A DNA stretch of 64,000 bases from Psychrobacter glacincola (GTDB lineage: Bacteria > Pseudomonadota > Gammaproteobacteria > Pseudomonadales > Moraxellaceae). The notes beneath the pieces were generated by a model. That model was not told the DNA's origin. It worked only from the letters and a program-made list of their open reading frames with translations, and did no database searches. Shown piece after piece: positions 59,101-64,000 of the stretch (position 1 is its first letter; each line of letters begins with the position of its first letter). The stretch covers positions 434,001 to 498,000 of the forward strand of contig NZ_CAJGZH010000003.1 of NCBI RefSeq assembly GCF_904846075.1. Direction: 5' to 3'. A program made the position numbers and the translations under genes.

Positions 59101-60318
59101 ATAACGATCCGCGTTAAAGAACATGCTGTCAAATAGTTTTTCAGCGGTCTCAACCGTTGGTGGCTCGCCTGGACGCATAACTTTATAGATTTCAATCAAT
59201 GCTTCTTCACGGCTTGACGTACTATCAGCACGCAAAGTGTCGGCAATATAACTGCCTTGATCGATATCATTGGTGAATAGAATGCTGAATTCTTTGATAG
59301 ACTCGCTGGCTTCAAATGCACTTAATTTAACCAATAATTCATGGTCAATTAGAGTATTCGCTTTAGCGATAACTTCGTCATTCACCACGATATCTTCAGC
59401 TAAAATACGCTCATAGAGATACTCATCAGGTATCGCAATCTTCGTCATACCTGCTTCTTCAAGCTGACGAATACGGCGTGCATTAATACGCTTGCCCTGC
59501 TCTACGATGACATCACCTTCTGGTGATACGATATCGAACTGAGCCATTTCACCGCGCAAGCGATCAGCGACCAGATCAATCTCGAACTGCTCTTCACCTT
59601 TATATACGGCGACTTTATCAAAGAACAAATCTAAGATTTCAGACGTTGTTAAACCAAGCGCACGTAGAATAATTGAAGCCAATAGCTTACGACGACGGTC
59701 AATACGAGCAAAAACTAAGTCTTTGGCATCAAATTCAAAATCTAACCATGAACCACGGTAAGGAATGATACGGGCGTTATAAAGCACTTTACCACTTGAA
59801 TGCGACTTACCTTTATCATGATCAAAGAACACACCAGGTGAACGATGTAACTGAGATACGATAACACGCTCAGTACCATTGATAATAAAAGTACCGTTAG
59901 CTGTCATCAACGGCATCTCGCCCATATAGACACTTTGCTCACGAATATCTTTGATAGCCGCTTTGCTGTCTCTGTCTTTGCTGTCTTTGTCTTTAATGAT
60001 CAGACGGATTTTGACACGCATCGGTGCAGCAAACGTTGAGCCACGCAAGATACACTCACGCTCGTCAAATTCAGGCGTGCCTAAATAATATTCAACGAAT
60101 TGTAGCTCTGCGTTACCAGAGTGACTCTCAATTGGGAAAATAGAGGAATACGCAGCTTGCAAACCAGTATTCTCACGAGCTTTTGGCTTTTTGTGCTCTT
60201 GCAAAAATTGCTCGTAAGAATCTACTTGAATAGACAGTAAATAGGGAATGTCCATCACAGTGGGCAATTCAGCAAAACTTTTGCGAATACGCTTTTTTTC
60301 AGTATAAGAATATGCCAT
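56200..60318 (-). CDS. rpoB: RNA polymerase subunit beta
   Basis: A 1372-residue subunit of RNA polymerase, about 30 longer than in E. coli. The rifampicin region [32 protein letters not shown] is wild type at the usual sites (Asp and His of the QFMDQNN and THKRR segments, Ser in RRVSALG). Other signatures are [26 protein letters not shown] and the C-terminal [24 protein letters not shown]. Start ATG 60318 has AAGGAC upstream. It is preceded by an 805-base gap holding the rplL terminator hairpin. Confidence 0.98.
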   Translation of the reverse strand: MAYSYTEKKRIRKSFAELPTVMDIPYLLSIQVDSYEQFLQEHKKPKARENTGLQAAYSSIFPIESHSGNAELQFVEYYLGTPEFDERECILRGSTFAAPMRVKIRLIIKDKDSKDRDSKAAIKDIREQSVYMGEMPLMTANGTFIINGTERVIVSQLHRSPGVFFDHDKGKSHSSGKVLYNARIIPYRGSWLDFEFDAKDLVFARIDRRRKLLASIILRALGLTTSEILDLFFDKVAVYKGEEQFEIDLVADRLRGEMAQFDIVSPEGDVIVEQGKRINARRIRQLEEAGMTKIAIPDEYLYERILAEDIVVNDEVIAKANTLIDHELLVKLSAFEASESIKEFSILFTNDIDQGSYIADTLRADSTSSREEALIEIYKVMRPGEPPTVETAEKLFDSMFFNADRYDLSNVGRMKFNRRLGLEFDNTDDPDIQRARSVLTNADIVNVLKELIEIRNGRGEVDDIDHLGNRRIRSVGEMAENQFRVGLVRVERAVKERLSSAESDNLSPQDLINSKPVAAAVKEFFGSSQLSQFMDQNNPLSEVTHKRRVSALGPGGLTRERAGFEVRDVHDTHYGRVCPIETPEGPNIGLINSLATFAKTNSFGFLETPYRRVVDGKVTDVIEYLSAIEEVGTVIAQADSPVTAEGALSDEMVSVRSYGEFVRMPPEKVTHMDVSPSQVVSVAAGLIPFLEHDDANRALMGSNMQRQAVPTLRADKPLVGTGMERHVARDSGVCVIAKRGGVIEDVDASRVVVRVNEDEMIAGEAGIDIYNLVKYTRSNQNTCINQRIIVNQGDAIAVGDILADGPSTDLGELALGQNIRIAFMPWNGYNFEDSILLSEKVVKEDRFTTIHIQELTCVARDTKLGTEEITADIPNVGEAALSSLDEAGIVYIGAEVDAGDILVGKVTPKGETQLTPEEKLLRAIFGEKAADVKDTSLRVPTSSKGTVIDVQVFTRDGVEKDARARAIEKSQLDSYRKDLKEELRIFEEAARGRIGNLLDGQKVSGGSGLKAGTVMALADMKDMSLETLLDIQPVEEEISERLTQIAEYLVDKQKDIDVKFAEKKRKLTAGDDLQHGVQKIVKVYLAVKRRIQPGDKMAGRHGNKGVVSRIMPVEDMPYDENGNTVDIVLNPLGVPSRMNIGQVLETHLGMAAKGLGEKIDGMLKSQAAIKDLRDFLDKIYNQVGGEQVDLDSLSDDDIMALADNLRAGVPMGTAVFDGARESQVKDLLELAGMDRDGQQTLYDGRTGQKFDRKVTVGYMYMLKLNHLVDDKMHARSTGSYSLVTQQPLGGKAQFGGQRFGEMEVWALEAYGATYTLQEMLTVKSDDVEGRTRMYKNIVDGEQYMDPGMPESFNVLTKEIKSLGINIELKQTH

Positions 60319-61123
60319 CGAGAGTCCTTACAGTAAACGTGGAAACAAATTAAAAGCGTGGCCAGCGTGCATAAATACGATGCAAACTTGGCGACGTAAA
60401 CGATAATATAAAACAGGTAATCGTGTTCAGTTGATATCTTTTGTCAATTACTACTTCTGCTATCAGTGCTTACTTAGCACCCTTACTTTCATTTTATGAT
60501 CGGTATCTAAGTCAGTCTATATGACCACTCAGACGACCAAATTCAATGTCACATCATCTGAAACATATTGTTTTTTAAGCAAAACTTACTCATAAAGGTA
60601 AGAAAAATGACTCGTTCAAGGGTATTTCTAAGTTATCTGCTATCAAAACTGATTGTATTTAGTCATTTTTCTTTCAAAAAATCGGCTTTTTCAAAACCAA
60701 CAATTCTATCAAAACTAATATCGTCGCTGATATGTACCGTCTATAAGCCTAACTACTGACAGTAATACCCTGCGAAACGGACAACCTAAACTTAATAGCT
60801 TTTCAGAATTAATAATAATCGGGGTAACTATAACTTTTAGAATCAGTATAAACTATAGTGTTAATGGGAAAGCATGCAGACACAAAAAAATGCCAAACAT
60901 CTATGGACGTTTAGCTTAAATTAACTGATTTCAAAAACTGGCATGTGTGCTTGCACTGTGTTTATTTGCATAGCTATCGTCTGTCCTTTTGATGGGTATC
61001 CACCGTGATGTTGCATACGACTGTTGGCAGACACAAAAGGTCAAGCTACGAATTATAGTAAAAAAAAGCTGGCAATGCAAGGCATTACCAGCTTTTTTTG
61101 TACAACACTAAGATAAGCGAAGC
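60319..61123. other. Long rplL-rpoB intergenic region
   Basis: 805 bases. It holds the strong hairpin just after rplL (61061-61099). A plus-strand open frame at 60568-60759 has no ribosome site and is rejected. On the minus strand, AT-rich segments near 60830-60870 contain TATAGT- and TATACT-like hexamers that could be -10 boxes for an rpoB promoter, but no matching -35 was assigned. Confidence 0.5.
61061..61099 (-). terminator. Strong hairpin between rplL and rpoB (terminator or attenuator)
   Basis: AAAAAAAGCTGGCAATGC pairs with GCATTACCAGCTTTTTTT with one mismatch and a 3-base loop, starting 24 bases after the rplL stop. In E. coli a partial terminator at this spot lowers rpoBC expression relative to the ribosomal genes; here the hairpin looks complete. 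Confidence 0.88.
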
Positions 61124-61495
61124 TTATTTTAGTTCAACAGTTGCACCAGCTTCTTCAAGTTTCTTTTTCAACTCTTCAGCTTCAGCTTTGTTAACGCCTT
61201 CTTTGATTGGAGCTGGAGCGCTTTCAACCAAATCTTTCGCTTCTTTCAAGCCAAGACCAGTAGCTTCACGTACGGCTTTAATTACGCCAACTTTCTTCTC
61301 GCCAAAGCTGGCAAGAACTACGTCAAACTCGTCTTTTTCTTCAGCAGCAGCAGCAGCAGGGCCAGCAGCAGCAGGTGCAGCAGCAACAGCAGCTGTTACG
61401 CCGAATTTTTCTTCCATAGCGCTGATTAATTCAACGATATCCATTACTGACATTTCAGCGATTGCGTTTAACACGTCATCTTTAGATAGTGCCAT
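61124..61495 (-). CDS. rplL: Ribosomal protein L7/L12
   Basis: A 123-residue acidic stalk protein that recruits translation factors to the ribosome. The N-terminal dimerisation part, [28 protein letters not shown], an Ala-rich hinge (about 38-52) and the C-terminal domain [39 protein letters not shown] are all present. It lies 126 bases after rplJ on the same strand, as the L10-L7/L12 operon requires. Confidence 0.98.
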
Positions 61496-61621
61496 GAGAA
61501 CTCTCCGTTATCTGATAAAAATTAATTGATTTTAAAATCGCTTGGATTGCTTGCCAAATTTTCAAATAGTGTTGGCAGTAAAGTGCAATCGGCGATGTCA
61601 AAGTTACGTTAAAACAAGCAA

Positions 61622-62149
61622 TTATGCCGCTTCTTTTGCGTCTTTGATTGCTGCTACCGTGCGAACAAGCTTACTAGGAACAGCGTTCATAGTTTGAACA
61701 AGCTTGGTAACTGGTGCATTCATAGTAGCCATCAAGATAGAGATTGCTTCGTCGCGAGTTGGTAGCTTCGATACGCGCTCTAGCTCTTCTGGACCATAAA
61801 CAACACCACCAACTGATACCAATTTGGTCTCTAAAGCTTTGTGATCTTTACTGAACTCGAAAACAACTCGAGCAGCAGATCCCAAATCTTCCATAGAGAA
61901 AGCCAAAAGTAATGGACCAGTCATACGGTCTGACATGCTCTCAAACTTAGTGCCTTCAAACGCACGTTTTGCTAGGGTATTTTTTACCACTTTCAAAACG
62001 ACGCCTTTTTCACGGGCTTGTTCGCGCAGCTTAGTAAGCTTTGCAACACCAATACCATGATATTCGGCAGCTACTGCTGAGTAAGCATTAGCAGCAACTT
62101 CAGACACTTCAGCCACAACTTGTTGTTTTTGCTCTAGCGTTAATGCCAT
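61622..62149 (-). CDS. rplJ: Ribosomal protein L10
   Basis: A 175-residue stalk base protein that binds 23S rRNA and carries the L7/L12 dimers. Family blocks: LEQKQQVVAEVSEVAANAYSAVAAEYHGI, TKLREQAREKGVVLKVVKNTLAKRAFEGT and TGPLLLAFS. The C-terminal helix that holds L7/L12 follows. The start ATG at 62149 has AAGGAG 6-7 bases upstream. The L10(L7/L12) complex probably represses its own mRNA at the leader described at 62370-62510. Confidence 0.98.
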   Translation of the reverse strand: MALTLEQKQQVVAEVSEVAANAYSAVAAEYHGIGVAKLTKLREQAREKGVVLKVVKNTLAKRAFEGTKFESMSDRMTGPLLLAFSMEDLGSAARVVFEFSKDHKALETKLVSVGGVVYGPEELERVSKLPTRDEAISILMATMNAPVTKLVQTMNAVPSKLVRTVAAIKDAKEAA

Positions 62150-62595
62150 AAGTTGACTCCTTTAATCTTATCAATCAGCTGAATATTTAATCATTTAAAC
62201 CTAAGCTTTTAAACATTGGCATTCAATAATTAAACGAATCGCTTAGACTGACTTGATACGACACGTTATCAGCATATTTATTCATAATAAATTTACTCAT
62301 AACGACTGATTACGGCACCGTTATCAGAATGACATCAAGTGATAGATTGAACTATCGGCTCTTATCAACAACTGGGTGGGTCACCGTCTGCGTAGGACAA
62401 CTAAGATTTTCATCTTTCGTCGATTAACAAAAGCAGCTCGTTGTTATTACTAATGATCCGAAAACAATTAATAAAAACGTAAAACTGCTTTCTACCTACG
62501 GTCTTAGACAGCATAGCGTTTGCTACGCTGACCTAATTCTTTAAAATATTTTTGCAGCCTTTATTTAAAATCGTCAAATAAAGGCACATATCTAA
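62150..62595. other. rplA-rplJ intergenic region
   Basis: 446 bases containing the putative L10 leader, and probably a promoter for rplJL. On the minus strand, AGCGTAGCAAACGCTATGCT (within 62511-62534) can form a small extra hairpin. No gene is seen. Confidence 0.55.
62370..62510 (-). promoter_or_regulatory. L10 (rplJL) autoregulatory leader
   Basis: In the rplA-rplJ gap, read on the minus strand, ACCGTAGG (complement of 62495-62502) can pair with CCTACG-CAGA-CGGT (complement of 62383-62396), leaving a 4-base CAGA bulge. A long-range stem with an internal bulge/kink-turn is the known structure of the L10 leader, bound by L10(L12)4. Pairing was found by eye; borders are approximate. Confidence 0.6.
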
Positions 62596-63297
62596 TTATT
62601 TTGCTGTGCGATATGGAACTGGATCAATACTTAGACCAGGACCCATCGTGCTAGACAAGGTAATTTTCTTAATGAAAGTACCTTTAGAAGTAGCAGGCTT
62701 AGCACGTCTTAAATCTGCAATCAGTGCTTCAGCATTCTGGATTACTTGCTCAGCAGTAAAACCAACTTGACCGATAGTCGTGTGGATGATACCTGCTTTG
62801 TCTACACGATACTGTGCTTGACCGGCTTTAGCGTTAGTAACCGCTTCAGCAACGTTAGGCGTAACCGTACCGACTTTAGGGTTAGGCATTAGACCACGTG
62901 GACCTAGGATAGTACCTAGTTGACCAACAACACGCATTGCATCAGGAGCAGCAATAACGATATCAAAGTCCATGTTACCAGCTTTGATTGATTCTGCTAG
63001 GTCTTCAAAACCAACGATATCTGCACCAGCTTCTTTGGCGGCTTCAGCAGCAGCACCTTGAGCAAATACAGCAACGCGTTTGGTTTTACCAGTACCAGCA
63101 GGTAGGTTGGTAGCGCCACGAACCACTTGATCAGATTTACGTGGGTCAACACCCAAGTTAATCGCAATATCAATTGACTCTTTGAATTTAAGAGGTGGTA
63201 AATCGTTTAGGATTTGAACCGCTTCTTCAACTGTATACTGCTTTTCATGTACGATACGGCTTTGAATTTCTTTTTGACGTTTGGTTAGCTTGCTCAT
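62596..63297 (-). CDS. rplA: Ribosomal protein L1
   Basis: A 233-residue protein of the L1 stalk, which helps release deacylated tRNA and represses the rplKA mRNA. Two-domain L1 blocks are present: [67 protein letters not shown] and the C-terminal [12 protein letters not shown]. The ATG directly abuts the rplK stop, with a GGAGGG-type ribosome site inside the end of rplK. Confidence 0.98.
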   Translation of the reverse strand: MSKLTKRQKEIQSRIVHEKQYTVEEAVQILNDLPPLKFKESIDIAINLGVDPRKSDQVVRGATNLPAGTGKTKRVAVFAQGAAAEAAKEAGADIVGFEDLAESIKAGNMDFDIVIAAPDAMRVVGQLGTILGPRGLMPNPKVGTVTPNVAEAVTNAKAGQAQYRVDKAGIIHTTIGQVGFTAEQVIQNAEALIADLRRAKPATSKGTFIKKITLSSTMGPGLSIDPVPYRTAK

Positions 63298-63729
63298 TTA
63301 CACACCCTCCACGGTAATACCCATTGAACGTGCAGTACCAGCGATGGTACGAACAGCAGCATCAAGATCAGCAGCAGTTAAATCTGCATCTTTGGTCTTA
63401 ACGATGTCTTCTAGTTGTGCACGGTCAACTTTACCGACTTTAGCGGTATTTGGTGTACCAGAACCTTTAGCGATACCAGCAGCCTTACGTAGTAAGTATG
63501 CAGCTGGTGGTGACTTCATGATGAAAGTAAAAGACTTATCGCTATATACAGTGATCTCAGTAGGAATCGGTAGACCCGGCTCTTGGTTTGAGGTCGCAGC
63601 GTTAAATTCTTTACAGAACGCCATGATGTTCACGCCTTTTTGACCCAATGCTGGACCAATCGGTGGTGAAGGATTTGCTTTGCCTGCAGGGACTTGTAGT
63701 TTGATGTAACCATCAATCTTCTTAGCCAT
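63298..63729 (-). CDS. rplK: Ribosomal protein L11
   Basis: A 143-residue protein of the GTPase-associated centre, the thiostrepton-binding region. Blocks: [61 protein letters not shown], and the C-terminal rRNA-binding [19 protein letters not shown]. It lies 91 bases after nusG and abuts rplA. The leader may carry the L1 repression site, which I did not resolve. Confidence 0.98.
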   Translation of the reverse strand: MAKKIDGYIKLQVPAGKANPSPPIGPALGQKGVNIMAFCKEFNAATSNQEPGLPIPTEITVYSDKSFTFIMKSPPAAYLLRKAAGIAKGSGTPNTAKVGKVDRAQLEDIVKTKDADLTAADLDAAVRTIAGTARSMGITVEGV

Positions 63730-63820
63730 GATTTTCTCCTAAATGGGTAATAGCGCCAAATCAATGTGGTATAAACCTTATTGACTAACAGCTCCCCGGT
63801 TGATGAACTTTTTTGCTGAC

Positions 63821-64000
63821 TTAGTCTAGCTTTTCAACTTTACTAAATTCAAGCTCGACCTGAGTCGGTCGATTAAATACGTTTACCGTTAAATGTAGTT
63901 TAGACTTCTCGTAATCCACCTTTTCTACCAACCCTTTAAAGTCAGTAAATGGACCATCGATAACCAACAGCTCTTCGCCCGGCTCAAATAGAGTCTTAGG
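63821..64000 (-). CDS. nusG: Transcription antitermination factor NusG (partial, C-terminal 59 residues)
   Basis: Only the end of the gene is in the window. The 59 residues before the TAA at 63821 read [21 protein letters not shown], then [20 protein letters not shown], then [18 protein letters not shown]. That is the KOW domain of NusG with the GPF-F-G and (G/N)R-TPVEL-F--V signatures, which binds Rho or ribosomal protein S10. It leads the rplKA genes, as in nearly all proteobacteria. Confidence 0.95.
   Translation of the reverse strand, partial: PKTLFEPGEELLVIDGPFTDFKGLVEKVDYEKSKLHLTVNVFNRPTQVELEFSKVEKLD

Noticed and set aside
60568..60759. Plus-strand open frame of 63 codons in the rplL-rpoB gap
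   Set aside because: No ribosome site, Lys/Phe/Ser/Ile composition typical of AT-rich non-coding sequence, and antisense to the rpoB leader.

Overview
This 64 kb window is a contiguous piece of chromosome from a Gram-negative gammaproteobacterium, most likely a Moraxellaceae member close to Psychrobacter or Acinetobacter. The evidence is synteny and protein character: ponA divergent from pilMNOPQ followed by aroK-aroB-SPOR protein-gltB-gltD, the nusG-rplKA-rplJL-rpoBC block, the serB/smp divergent pair, HemJ, paired FadD enzymes and short palindromic repeats scattered between genes. The genus is an inference; no 16S gene is present.

Layout. 1-5 kb (minus strand): the start of a bile acid:Na+ symporter-type transporter, small membrane/YbjQ proteins, a YecA/UPF0149 protein, a small acidic protein and an Smp/YtjB-like membrane protein. 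5.3-11.2 kb (plus): serB, a PopT/DUF368 undecaprenyl-phosphate recycling protein, a small membrane protein, an SCP2 protein, bioB and hemJ. 11.3-18 kb (minus): an exported Cys/His amidase-like protein, a membrane protein, rph and two long-chain acyl-CoA synthetases. 18.6-20.9 kb (plus): parC. 21-26.5 kb is the accessory island of the window: a TIR-domain protein with an N-terminal Cys/His knuckle, a complete IS3-family element with a programmed -1 frameshift site, a tiny two-repeat protein, three short elements bounded by CGTAGGCT, a small membrane protein, a lipoprotein gene broken by a frameshift, a BLUF-like protein and an exported PEBP-like protein. 26.8-32.4 kb: a Cof-type HAD phosphatase, a polyamine-binding lipoprotein and two tandem FUSC-family membrane proteins. 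32.6-48.1 kb (minus): gltD, gltB, a SPOR-like membrane protein, aroB, aroK and pilQPONM. 48.3-50.9 kb (plus): ponA (PBP1A). 51-64 kb (minus): a DUF6586 protein, rpoC, rpoB, rplL, rplJ, rplA, rplK and the C-terminal end of nusG, with a probable L10 autoregulatory leader between rplA and rplJ and a strong hairpin between rplL and rpoB.

Most of the window is core housekeeping: transcription and translation, ammonia assimilation, shikimate pathway, type IV pilus assembly and cell wall synthesis. The part most likely to hold something little described is 21.0-25.6 kb. There the TIR protein (candidate NAD-consuming anti-phage effector), the small repeat protein beyond the IS, the frame-disrupted lipoprotein and the divergent BLUF protein lie among repeats and an insertion sequence that lacks a target duplication. 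All functional statements come from reading motifs and synteny by eye; no database search was run.
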